Notes under the pieces: model-generated
The model's database searches: none
Seen by the model: only the letters and a program-made list of their open reading frames with translations
What the model was told of the DNA's origin: nothing
Made by a program: the position numbers and the translations under genes
Assembly (NCBI GenBank): GCA_036417435.1
Contig: CM070913.1
Span: 18,506,680-18,570,679 of the forward strand
Direction: 5' to 3'
Length of the DNA: 64,000 bases
Source: Inia geoffrensis
Taxonomy: Eukaryota > Chordata > Mammalia > Artiodactyla > Iniidae
Part shown: piece by piece, positions 1-9,344 of the stretch
Position numbering within the stretch: the stretch's first letter is position 1
Layout of the letters: each line of letters begins with the position of its first letter

Positions 1-169
1 TGAGGCACTTATCGGTATTTTTCATTTATCAGCTGGTTTAATAATCAACCTTCAACCCTCAAAGAACTCAGGGGTAGAAAACCTGGCTGCAGACACTGGG
101 CTGGAAAACAACTAGCTTTGCTCTGAAATGAGGACCACCCCCACCCCCCAACCCATCCTGCTGGCAAGA

Positions 170-400
170 GAGGAGAGCTTTGAGGTCAGAAAGACACAAG
201 TTCAAATCCTGTGTCTTCCGCTCATTTGCCAGTTAACTTTGGGGAAATTGCTGATTCGCTGAGGCAGTTCCCTTCACTGTAGAATAGGAAAGATTATCCT
301 ATTTTCCAATAGAAAGATTGCAAGCACTAACTGAAATAATAATACTATTGTTTCTAAAATATCAGGCCCATCATGGGTGATCAGTAAATGGTATTTATCT
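170..400 (-). repeat. MIR SINE fragment
   Basis: The stretch reads like an inverted MIR: a TCAAATCCTG-type core, CTCATTTGCCAGTTAAC, a TTCACTGTAGAATAGG segment and an AATAATAATA tail. It is old and diverged. Confidence 0.65.
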
Positions 401-954
401 TGAGGAAGTTTTGTTCACAGAAGGACAGACTCAGAGTAGCCCTATGGAAACCCTACGGGTGGACGCCACTCAGGTTCCCTAAAGGCAGGACTTGACCTCT
501 GTCCTCCAAATGAACAAATTTTCAGTTTCATCTCACAGGAGAGCCCGCACTTCAGAGGCCCACAGTTGAAAAGAGCCTTATCCAAATCTAGTCCAAACTA
601 ACTCTTGAGGTGATATTGTGTAAATCAGGACCGGAATTTTTATATGAATACGTGAAGGGGCTTCGGGAGATTCAATAGTATTGATGAAACCTAATACGTA
701 CGAGAGGACAATAAATGTTCCGCCATCGCTGAGAGGTTACAAATTAAAAGCAGATGGTTCCATCAAGGGAAAAACCGCCACTTCCTCTCCGGCTCCACCA
801 CTGCCCTACCGCCTTCCTACAAAAGGTTTCATTTTAGTCTAATAATCTTAATTGGGCAAGCTCTTCCATAGCTTGGTAAAGAAGCTAATATCTAACCCAC
901 CGTTCTGAAGCTAAAGTTAAGGACGTTCACAGAGCGTGACTGAGCCGGACGTCA
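401..954. other. unannotated 3' flank of PMAIP1
   Basis: Unique-looking sequence of mixed composition. I see no gene, no recognisable repeat and no conserved motif. Confidence 0.5.
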
Positions 955-1105
955 GGGACTTTCTTACCTCATTTGATTCTCAAGACGGTTTGAAATAGGT
1001 GCATTTTACACCATTTTATAAGAAAATAGAAATCAAGTAATTTATCCAGAGTCCCCCCAAGAGTAAGTGGTAAAATAACTGACGGATTTGAAAGTCAGGA
1101 GCCAA
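955..1105 (+). repeat. MIR SINE fragment
   Basis: MIR order on the plus strand: CTCATTTGATTCTCAAGA, then ATTTTACACCATTTTATAAG, then AATCAAGTAATTTATCCAGAG and AAGAGTAAGTGG. Diverged. Confidence 0.6.
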
Positions 1106-1461
1106 TGGCAATTGTGGGCGGAGGAACTTGGTGGTTTTGACAATAGCTGGGTGCAGATGTGAAGCTGGAAGTGAACAAATCTCAGAAGCTCCGTCAGAGA
1201 CCGTTAGTGAGAGAGCATGGCGAAAAGGAGAGAAGGCTTTTTCTAAAACACTAGAAATATCAAGGGGTTATTTTGTTTATTCTATTTTCAACCCAAACCC
1301 AAGCCCAGGCTCCATGTACTGCACAGTTTGTAATCACAGAGTCAAGAGGGCTGCAGGAAGCAGTCTGGGACCCCGACTTCTAAGTAAAAGAACCCCAAAT
1401 CCCGACCTATAACTCTCATCAACTTTCTGACTTTTCTGATGTTCTAAAAAGTAGCCAATTT

Positions 1462-1676
1462 GGGCTTCCCTGGGGGCGCAGTGGTTGAGAGTCCGCCTGC
1501 CGATGCAGGCGACAGGGGTTTGTGCCCCGGTCCGGGAAGATCCCATGTGCCGCGGGGCGGCTGGGCCCGTGAGCCATGGCCGCTGAGCCTGCGCATCCGG
1601 AGCCTGTGCTCCGCAACGGGAGAGGCCACAACAGTGAGAGGCCCTTGTACCGCAAAAAAAAAAAAAAAAAAAAAAA
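1462..1676 (+). repeat. CHR-2 SINE (full copy with A-tail)
   Basis: The tRNA-Glu-like head (GGGCTTCCCTGG, then GCGCAGTGGTTGAGAG), the CHR body and a run of over 20 A are all present. Target-site duplications AAAAGTAGCCAATTTG flank it (about 1447-1462 and 1674-1689). Open frames across this copy are SINE translation, not genes. Confidence 0.95.
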
Positions 1677-1689
1677 AGTAGCCAATTTG

Positions 1690-3230
1690 GAAGAAGATGG
1701 TAAGTGGGTGTGACCGTCTGACTCTGAATTTGTTAAAGCAATTTCTGAAAGCCCTTAAAAAGAGAAGCTCCAGTTAGTGCCTGGATTGATTGACAAAGGT
1801 TTTGCCCTTGAACCATGACCTGTTACATAAGAATACTCAGGTGTTTACACAGCCAGGTGTGTTCTGTCAGGTGACCCCAACTATGTTCAGCCTCCTATAA
1901 GCAGCAGCCCTGACAGAGTGACACCACTATCAGGGCAGCCAGAGCGCATGGGGGATTCTCATTTCCCAGATAATACAAGTCCAAGAAGTTCCTGCACAGC
2001 TTCCTGCAGGGCTTAGAATCAATGTTGGGGAGAAGAATCTGGATGACAGTTGGTTTTTTGTTTTTGTTTTTCTGGGGTTTTGGCTTTTTACATGCACCCT
2101 TTTACTTCTTACAGCAAATCCTTCAGTTCTCTCTTAATACTGTCTGAAATGAGGGGGGCGGGTAGGGCTAGGAGTGCGATGGGAGACCTTCGTCAGAGCC
2201 CTTTGTCACCCCATTATCTGTTTCACACCACGAGGAACTCTGCAGATCTGGGTCTCTTGATTTCAGAGGAATGACTCCTGGCTTAGACAGGCTCTCACTC
2301 AGGGTCACACAGCTCCGTAATGGTTTTGCCTTAAGGGTCTGGCTCCAGCATTCCCAAGTGGGGTGTCCTTTGCATCTCATCACTCCCCATTACCATTCTC
2401 TTTTCAAGGTGTCAGTTATCTCCTGGGGCATCTTTGTCTCTGTCAAAGGTTTGAGGAGTTTGACAGGATTCTCACCATTTATGCTGTTCCTGCCGTGTTG
2501 TGTATGTATGTGGGCAGAGTTATTGCAAGGGATTAAAAACCCCAAATCACAGGCCCCAGCATCTTTAGAGAACAACTTGCTTCGTTCATAGATACATGAT
2601 AGATGATGGGTATATAGATGCTTTTCAAATATACAGGCTTTGAGATTTTCTTTTAAATATAAGTACAAATCAAAAAGTATTTTTAATTCATAGTAGCTAT
2701 TTGTCAGTCAACAGATACAATTATGCGGACATCACGCGAATTTTTTGACATTAAAAGAGAGCTCTCAGAAAATAATTCTCATACCTGAAGATTGTGAATG
2801 TGCCTTAGCCTTCCTGTGTGATTCCTTATACACTATAAAAGAGCATCAAGGGTACTTTAGCAAAACTAATTAACACCAGTGGCTCAATTCTGGTTATGCA
2901 AAGAGGCCTAGGGACACGGCCACGGACAGAAGTTCCTCTGCCAGTGACCCTCACATCAAATCACACATTGACCCCACCCATTATGAAGACAATCTCCCCT
3001 CCTGCTCCAGTTCTGTAGCTGTCATGTCCCGTTCACCTTCCTCCCTCTTCCCCTCTCTCACCATTTAAGGGAGGCAATTTACATCCCAGGACTTGGGTTG
3101 GTGATGTGGATCTTAGATCAAGCCTACAAATTAGGGGTATCTTTTGAGTTCTCGCTCAAACAGGAAAGCCACTTGCACCACACCTACTTCTGCACATGAC
3201 TAGCTGCAGATGAAGCAATACTTGCTGCTC
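1690..3230. other. flank without recognised gene
   Basis: Mostly unassigned. A possible MIR scrap lies near 2290-2350 (GGTCACACAGCTCCGTAATGG). Open frames at 2050-2668 show no domain, signal or splice context and look like chance. Confidence 0.5.
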
Positions 3231-3339
3231 GCCGTACCACTAATTATATCATGACTCTCTGTAGGCTACTTTAAATAAATCGCTCTCCGGGCATCAACCT
3301 AAGGCATGCAGCAGCAGCGCTCAAGACCTATGCCTGGCA

Positions 3340-3470
3340 TTAATTTCCTGTTTCACTACTTCCTTTCCCAATTAAAGTATAAGTCCCTTGACAGCAGAAA
3401 TCACATCAAATTGCCCTGTATTCCCCACTCTCACCACACAACTGGAACGAAGGAGATGGTTTGGTCAGAA
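3340..3470. repeat. L2-like LINE fragment
   Basis: AAGTATAAGTCCCTTGACAG, then TTGCCCTGTATTCCCCACT, resembles the L2 3' region. Ancient and short. Confidence 0.45.
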
Positions 3471-3555
3471 GGTAACTGCTGATGGAAGTCAGTTAAAATA
3501 TTCTGGTTTCAAAATGAGCACTCAGTAGCTTACGTGATGAAAAAATAAACACACA

Positions 3556-3581
3556 GAAAAGAATGGTGGTAATTTTTAATA
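3556..3581 (-). terminator. PMAIP1: PMAIP1 polyadenylation signal and cleavage region
   Basis: On the minus strand ATTAAA occupies 3581-3576. About 15-20 bases downstream lies a likely cleavage region, followed by a GU/U-rich tract (TTCTGTGTGTTTATTTTTT). This is the classic arrangement for 3' end formation. Confidence 0.75.
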
Positions 3582-5100
3582 GTTTACAGTATCAAATTTT
3601 ATATGTATATATATATATGTATAAATACAGTTACAGACCATAAATATGCACATGGCAAAATACCTGCCACTAGGCAGACCCCCCCCCGCCGCCAAAAAAA
3701 AATCTTTGCAACTAAATAAACTAACAACTTAAGTAATACTGAAGAAAAACAGATGCTGAGGTAATTTTTCATCTAAAGTGACTACAGCCTATATTAAAAC
3801 ATTCTTACTTTAAGAGTTCAAGTAGTTATGAAACCCTTGTCACAAAAACCCCAAATGCAACTTTAATATATAGTTTCAAACTAAACAAAAAATATTTTAA
3901 TTATAAATAGGTAAAATAAATAAGATTATTCTTGCTGAAATTCAGTCATGACAATATTATTTCTTTTTTTATATATCTGGGGACTCTGCTGATAGCCTGG
4001 CCAAAAGAACAATAGAATTCATGAAACCTTTCTCAAAAACTACATATTACTCTAATGCCATATATATCTTCAGATGAATATATGTATATAAATGGGATTT
4101 TCATTCTGGATGAGCAATCTGTTCCTTTAAAAATATATATATGTATCCCAAATACGAAAACATGCTTAATTTCTCTTAAAAGATCACTGTTATACAATGC
4201 ACACTGACTAGTATGAGAAGGGACATTTTATAGATTTTAGAAACACATTTATTTTCTTACCAACAGTTACGTTAGAATATTTGTTTTACTAAGTTATAAT
4301 TACAGCAGTAAAAAAAAAAATCTGTCACTTATTTTTCATTATTCCCGGTTACGCAAAAATCCACATGCTTCTTTATCTTTTAATATTCAACCTGCAAGAA
4401 TTCCACTGGCACCAAGTAACACTTCAAATTTTTTCAAAGCATATAATTTCCCAGTTAAGGCCCATAGGAACACATTTAATAAAAGGTCATCTGAACAGAA
4501 ACCATACATTTTGAGTAAAAAGAAACTATCAAATTAGTTTATATTTTGTAGTGACCTATGAAATCAACATTCACTATGACATTCAGTGTTCTCAGAAAAA
4601 AATTTGACTTTTAACAAGATAATATATATAAACCAAAGATTATACATTGTTCTGAAGTTGTCATCCAAAAGTAGAAACAAACATTGAATATGTTCTGTTT
4701 CTTGGCCCCTGCCCATAGTCTAATCATTTGTCAACTCCTCATACACTGGGCAGAAACCTTTAGCAAAAATACTAGAACAAGTCTCTAAGCAAAACCAAAA
4801 TGTATAAATAATTAATTTCCTATTGTCAAAGCTCTTCCATTCTTATTTTAAAATAAACAAAGTGTTTTTTTTTAATGTTCTCACATCCCAAACGATGACT
4901 TCTGGAAAACCTCCAACAACAATTCATTTTTGATGTATCCATCTTCGTTTCCGAGGGCACCTGAAAGCAAGTGAGAGCTCCTTCACGTTGTTTGTCTCCA
5001 TTACAAGGCAGTCTCTCCTCTAATTGATGAAATTTGCACTTACTGGGGAATCTTCCGTTTGAAAGGAGTCTCTTCATTCTTCATTCGAAAGCTTCTAAAG
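3560..5100 (-). other. PMAIP1: PMAIP1 3' untranslated region
   Basis: About 1.54 kb of AT-rich sequence runs from the stop codon to a poly(A) signal. At least seven AUUUA pentamers occur on the gene strand (TAAAT on the plus strand near 3622, 3641, 3713, 3904, 3917, 4089 and 4804), which would suit a short-lived mRNA. No SINE or L1 was recognised in it, although surrounding DNA is full of them. The TA-rich run at 3600-3622 is the only simple repeat of note. Confidence 0.8.
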
Positions 5101-5207
5101 TCAGGTTCCTGAGCGGAAGAGTTTGGATATCAAATTCAGAAGTTTCTGCCGGAAATTCAGTTTGTCTCCAATTCTCCTGAACTGAATGGCACACTCAACT
5201 TCAGGAT
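5101..5207 (-). other. PMAIP1: PMAIP1 coding exon 2 (BH3 and C-terminal tail)
   Basis: This exon has 107 coding bases including the stop. The acceptor reads TTTTCCTCTTCAG on the minus strand. The exon carries the whole BH3 motif (Cys25, Phe29, Ile32, Gly33, Asp34) and the tail. The open frame upstream of the acceptor (VCVCV-rich) is intron translated through a CA repeat and is not coding. Confidence 0.95.
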
Positions 5208-8064
5208 CTGAAGAGGAAAACAAAACATCAACGTTACACTGACAACACTGCAAACTGCAACCAGCAAGAATTAATATGCCCATCCCAGGGACGAGTTGCG
5301 TATTTATCCCATGAAGCATTATCTTAACTTTATGTATACCTGTTTTCTGAATGTGAGAAAGGCTACTTACACACACACACACACACACACACACACGTAC
5401 ATGCACACACGCACACGCACACAGGCACGCACGACGTAAACAAACACGTGGTGACTCTAAACAACAAAAAAGTTAAGGCAAGAATAAAGACGTTTACTTT
5501 GCAATCTTTTTTTTTTTTTTTAAGCATCCTGGATGAGGCAAATGTTATCTTACTTTCAAAATACAGACATTTATGTCATACATCACAAAGAGAAAGTGAG
5601 TCTTTGCCAGCCTCAGGTGATGTCATCCTTTTCTTTCCCATGTAAGATTGGTTAGGGAAATAAAAGTCAAATTCTAAACTCTTTTATGTTATTTTCCAGT
5701 ACAATTTATTTTGTAAATGGCAATAGTTCTGATTATGCCCTCATAATAGGTAAATCTAAATGTATTCTTATCCTCATTTAAACAACTCTGAAATTTTCTC
5801 ATGAAAGGCTCATAAAATCTTATTCCAAAATTAAGTCCACATTTTCTAAAATAACTTAAAATTTGCATCTTACGCTAAACCAAATTCTTCCCAATCTGTA
5901 CCAATCCATTTCCTCTGTGGAAATGAGTGAAGCACAAAACAAACTAATGTTTAATTCACATGTTTACTATTTTTTATGATTAAGGTATTGCAATAAACTG
6001 AATATTAGGGAAAAGTAATGTTTATAATCTAATTTCTAAGTAAACTTTTAAAGTAAATGAAGTTAACACCAAACCTATACTGATCCATAATTATAATTTT
6101 CTTGTATATTTCAAAGAGCAATTCAGCTTCTTTTTGGTACACTTCAATATCATGATTATGATCACTAAAAATCATTATGATTACAAATTAAAATCTGATT
6201 TATTTTGCAAGGTTTTTTTTTTTTTTTTTTTTGAAGTACGCAGGCCTCTCACTGTTACGGCCTCTCCCGTTGTGGAGCACAGGCTCCGGATGCGCAGGCT
6301 CAGCAGCCGTGGCTCACGGGCCTAGCCACTCCAAGGCATGTGGGATCTTCCCGGACCGGGGCACGAACCCATGTCCCCTGCATCGGCAGGCGGACTCTCA
6401 ACCACTGCACCACCAGGGAAGCCCATAAAATCTGATTTATTTTGTAAACAGACCCTGCAAATACCCTATTCAGGCTCAAAATAAATGAAAACTGTAAATA
6501 TATACTAAAGTGGATGTTTAAACCTACATTTTAACCAATTTCTCTTTTTACAAGAGCTAGGTTAAATTTTTGTAATTCCTAAAAAAAAATTCATAATCCC
6601 TAACAAGTTCTTTTCAGTGAGTGGGATATATTAACATACAATCCTAAAAAAACAATTATCATTCAGGCTACCATTTTAGGAGCCTTGAATTGTAAGAGAA
6701 AAAATTATACCTTTCATCCAAAAAAAAAAAAAAAAAAAAAGGCAGAAAATAGCACCAAGTTGTTTCCTTAACCCTTTTTGTTACATCTATAAATGTAACC
6801 ATGTGTGGTGATGGATGTTAACTTATTATGGTAATCAGGTCACAATATATAAATATACCAAATCATACGTCATACACCTAAAACTAATACAGTGTTATAT
6901 GTCACTTACATCTCAACTTTTTTACATGCCTTACTATCTAATCAAGTTTAAGAGGGACATTTCTGCTATCGCTTATTAATGGGGACTAAGTTGGATCCTG
7001 AAGGTTATGCGGTTTTTCGCAACACAGCCAAAACTCTCGAACATCATGAAAGGTAGACAAAGTTTTTCCCTCCCAAACAAGAGCTAGAGAGAGCAGCCTG
7101 GTGCCGATTTCGCCATGGTCACATTGGCAATGCACCACTTCCTTTGCACACCCCATGGGCTCTATAAAATTACACTAAGTTTAAAAGGGGCCTAATACCG
7201 TCTGATGTACCAGCAGTATGAACCACACAGATTTCCAACCCACAGCCTTACTTGCCTTCTTTGCTACCGACCTGAAGTTATTCGATGGGGCTACATGTGA
7301 TGGGGAAGGGCGTTGGAATGGATGGATTAAAAAACATTGCGGACAAAGTCCTGTTCTTCTCCTATCCCATTTCTGTAATTAATTAAGGATTGTTAAAATG
7401 TTATACTTTTAACAAAGACGCAAGGCTGTCTAGGCTTCTGACCTCGGTGTTCCTTGCGGGGTCTCCGTAACCCTCCAACAGTCCTTTGTGGAAAAGCTGT
7501 GATAGTACCAAGCGTCATTACCGCTTTTGTTGGTGAAACAGAGCAGAGCGGGGCACACTCACCAGAGCCTGGACTCCGGAGGAAGCGGGCCTGTCTCAGG
7601 AAGCGCCGGGAGGCCGTGGCTCCCGGGGCCTCTCTCTGCCCCGGCCCCACCTGCCATGACGATTACTTTCTCCGCGTGGCTGAAGCCCGCACTTGCACTT
7701 TTTCTCCCCGTGGCCCTGGTACAGGGCACGTGGGGATGGAAGGCAGGCGAAGGAGAAGCGGCTTTTGGCATCCGCTCAAATGCAGCTGCACCCCGATCCC
7801 AAAGCCGGCTCCCTCCCCCGCCTTCTCCACGGTCCGGGGTTAAACCCCCGAAGAACTTCCTGGAGGCGTCCCTAAAGCACGTGCAAGGGAGCAGACCCGG
7901 CCCGACTCTGAGACCCTGAGCACACGGGCTGACCCTGGCCCGACCAAGACCTCGACCCCGGCCCCCGCCTCGGCCAGGATCTCCGCGAGCCCCAGATGCT
8001 CCCTACCTGCCGGGCCCCGCGTCGGGCTCTGCTGAGCGCTCTTACGAGCCTTCCTTCCAGGCAT
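5101..8064 (-). CDS. PMAIP1: PMAIP1 (NOXA), BH3-only pro-apoptotic protein; two coding exons joined 8064..8007 and 5207..5101
   Basis: The spliced product has 54 residues. NOXA-type features are visible: an N-terminus MPGRKARK, a Ser13-Pro14 pair, a BH3 segment around residues 22-40 with the Gly33-Asp34 core, and a C-terminal tail KLLNLISKLF followed by RSGT. From family knowledge, NOXA binds MCL1 and BFL1/A1 at the mitochondrial outer membrane through its BH3 helix, and the tail aids mitochondrial targeting and turnover. Human Ser13 is a reported phosphosite. Lys35, Lys41 and Lys48 are present. The start ATG at 8064-8062 has G at -3. Exon 1 ends in phase 1 before GT (8006-8005), exon 2 follows an AG preceded by a pyrimidine tract, and the join restores the frame with Asp20. 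The stop is TGA at 5103-5101. Compared with human as I recall it: L29F, F32I, C51R and Glu20-Leu21 to Asp-Pro. The intact frame and splice sites argue for a functional gene. Expression is not shown. Confidence 0.95.
5370..5432. repeat. CA microsatellite in the PMAIP1 intron
   Basis: About 13 CA units are followed by imperfect CACG/CACA units. It lies about 165 bp upstream of the exon 2 acceptor and is a likely polymorphic marker. Confidence 0.9.
6212..6424 (-). repeat. CHR-2 SINE in the PMAIP1 intron
   Basis: A T-run (A-tail on the minus strand), the CHR body and the tRNA-Glu-like head end at CCACCAGGGAAGCCC. Target-site duplications AAAATCTGATTTATTTTG lie at about 6190-6207 and 6427-6444. 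Same orientation as the gene. Confidence 0.95.
6719..6930 (+). repeat. A-run followed by degraded L1 3' end
   Basis: About 21 A residues lie at 6720-6740. From about 6790 the sequence GTGGTGATGGATGTTAACTTATTATGG leads to CACCTAAAACTAATACAGTGTTATATGTCA, which is a typical older L1 3' end. Confidence 0.65.
8007..8064 (-). other. PMAIP1: PMAIP1 coding exon 1
   Basis: This exon has 58 coding bases: 19 codons plus one base. Read on the minus strand it starts ATGCCTGGA and ends CCGGCAG before the donor GTAGGG. It encodes the basic N-terminus and the Ser-Pro site. It lies inside a CpG island. Without splicing the frame runs on into the intron, giving a misleading 74-codon open frame. Confidence 0.94.
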
Positions 8065-8273
8065 CTCTGTAAGCAGCCGCCGGGAACTGTGCTGCAGAAT
8101 CCGGGGACTCAGTCCTCCAACCCTGGCACCTTGGGTCTGCAGGACTCGGGCTGCGCGCGGGGCGGATGGGCCGGAGCGGGCGGGCGGGGGGACGGAGCTG
8201 GAGACTGCACACCGCCCGCTTCCAGGAAACTCGGAGGTGTGGGCGCTCGCCGCAGCCCGCGCTCCGATATGAA

Positions 8274-8294
8274 GGGGACTTCCCGGTGACGTAG
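8274..8294. promoter_or_regulatory. adjacent kappaB-like and CRE-like sites in the PMAIP1 promoter
   Basis: GGGGACTTCCC at 8274-8284 fits the NF-kappaB consensus. TGACGTAG at 8287-8294 fits a CRE/ATF half-site with a one-base variant in the second half. They lie about 210-230 bp upstream of the start codon. CREB/ATF control of human NOXA is established; use of the kappaB-like site here is inference. Confidence 0.5.
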
Positions 8295-8296
8295 AG

Positions 8297-8318
8297 AAAC
8301 TTGACGCCGGGCCCGCCC
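8297..8318 (-). promoter_or_regulatory. degraded p53 response-element candidate
   Basis: On the gene strand two decamer-like segments occur: GGGCGGGCCC (8318-8309) and CGTCAAGTTT (8306-8297). The second keeps a CAAG core. The first lacks the C(A/T)(A/T)G core. Position and flanks resemble the human NOXA p53 element as I remember it (AGGCTTGCCC then CGGCAAGTTG). Orthology by alignment is not shown. Confidence 0.35.
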
Positions 8319-8752
8319 CTGTCCCCGCCCGCGGGGGCCGCCGCGCCTGGAGGGAGCGGGCGTCTGGGCCTGGCCTGCGGGGAGCCCCGCGCCACGCCGC
8401 GCGACCTGCCGGGACCCGCTGGCGCCCCGCGGCGGCGCCGATCGGCGTGGTGGGGACCCGGCCCGGCCCCTACACTACTTTCTTGACCAACGTGTCAGCT
8501 GCAGGCGCGGCGGGGTCTAGGAGTCGCAAGCGGGGAAAGGTTCTCCTAGCGGGAAAGTTGGGGACGGAAAGGCCTGGAGCTTCGTCCCTATCATAAACGG
8601 GCAATTAGAGACTTTCGTAAACAAGCCCCGGAAAGAGTTCGGGAAAGGCCAGCTTTCAGACTCAGAGAGTGTGGGAAGTTCCAGGGAAGTGAAATGAACA
8701 CTTAATAACAATAGAAATGGTGCCAGAAGCCAAGGGAGAAAAGTACCAGATT

Positions 8753-8764
8753 GAAACTGAAACT
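8753..8764. promoter_or_regulatory. ISRE-like element upstream of PMAIP1
   Basis: GAAACTGAAACT is an exact match to the interferon-stimulated response element (reverse AGTTTCNNTTTC). Further GAAA-type repeats lie nearby (about 8690-8697 and 8786-8790). It is about 690 bp upstream of the start codon. IRF-dependent induction of NOXA during antiviral responses is established in other mammals, so a functional role is plausible. Confidence 0.5.
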
Positions 8765-8829
8765 GCCGGGAAGTTAACGGCAAATTGAAACCCTGCAGCT
8801 TGGGAGCAAACACTGTTTGGACTTGGGGA

Positions 8830-9120
8830 AGCGGGGCGGGGGGAGAGAGAAGGAAAGTGGGTGGGAGAAGTGGCCAGTTCTCCGCCCGGGTAAGGACTGT
8901 GATTTTGAAAGAAGAGCATATTCCCCCTGGATAGGTCTCATTGCTCGTTCCAGATGCTTAGGAACACAAAAAATAGTAGGTCATCATGTAGACAACTTTC
9001 AGATGCCCTCGTGGAAGGAGGAACGAGGTACTTGGGAATATGAAGTTATTTGCCCGAGATGTTTGGCTGGCCCTTGAATAATTCCATTATTCTAAAGAGA
9101 AGGGGTCATTCGGGCTAGGC
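8830..9120. other. PMAIP1 upstream flank
   Basis: The GC-rich start (GGGGCGGGG near 8828-8840) fades into ordinary sequence. No gene is recognised. Confidence 0.5.
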
Positions 9121-9124
9121 AACA

Positions 9125-9340
9125 GATACTGAGGGCTTCATGCTGAGGGCTCCCTCAGACATATTCTCCGTCCTCAGAACAACCCGACCAAGCAGACATT
9201 CTTACCATCGTGGCCACTTTGCAGGTGTGAAAACTGAGGTTTATAGAGATGGAGCTGCGCAAGCTCACACAGGCAGAGAGCAGTGGCAGGATCTGAATCC
9301 AGGCAGACCCATACTGAGCAAGACCTCTTACCCTCTGGCC
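9125..9340 (+). repeat. MIR SINE
   Basis: Well-preserved MIR core: CTTTGCAGGTGTGAAAACTGAGG, AAGCTCACACAGGCAGAGAG, and GGATCTGAATCCAGGCAGAC. Plus-strand orientation. Confidence 0.8.
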
Positions 9341-9344
9341 TTCC

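Larger units (their letters stand above)
5208..8006 (-). other. PMAIP1: PMAIP1 intron
   Basis: A GT-AG intron of about 2.8 kb. It contains a CA-rich repeat close to the acceptor, a CHR-2 SINE, an A-run, a degraded L1 3' end, and the downstream half of the CpG island. Two CACGTG E-boxes lie at 7727-7732 and 7878-7883. Some human PMAIP1 transcripts use an extra middle exon; I could not identify one here. Confidence 0.88.
7540..8530. promoter_or_regulatory. CpG island spanning PMAIP1 exon 1 and promoter
   Basis: GC content and CpG frequency are visibly far above the AT-rich surroundings, with many GGGCGG/CCGCCC boxes, most densely at 8150-8470. The island covers the proximal promoter, the 5' UTR, coding exon 1 and the start of the intron. 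No clear TATA box is placed upstream of the start codon, so initiation is probably dispersed. The exact transcription start cannot be fixed from sequence alone. Confidence 0.85.

Noticed and set aside
1460..1681. Open frames recurring at 1460, 12391, 15156, 17415, 20782, 28918, 41133, 63444 and elsewhere with shared protein text
   Set aside because: They are translations of CHR SINEs in several frames; the repeated text follows SINE boundaries and tails, not genes.
5208..5406. Extra N-terminal part of the 101-codon minus-strand frame with a VCVCV run
   Set aside because: It is intron translated through a CA microsatellite; a consensus acceptor at 5208 and the family length exclude it.
7840..8006. 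Extension of the exon 1 frame to 74 codons
   Set aside because: It reads past a strong GTAGGG donor. The spliced product matches the NOXA length and sequence, so this part is intron.
8042..8395. 117-codon minus-strand frame overlapping the PMAIP1 start
   Set aside because: It lies in a different frame in a GC-rich CpG island and has no domain; high GC makes long chance frames common.
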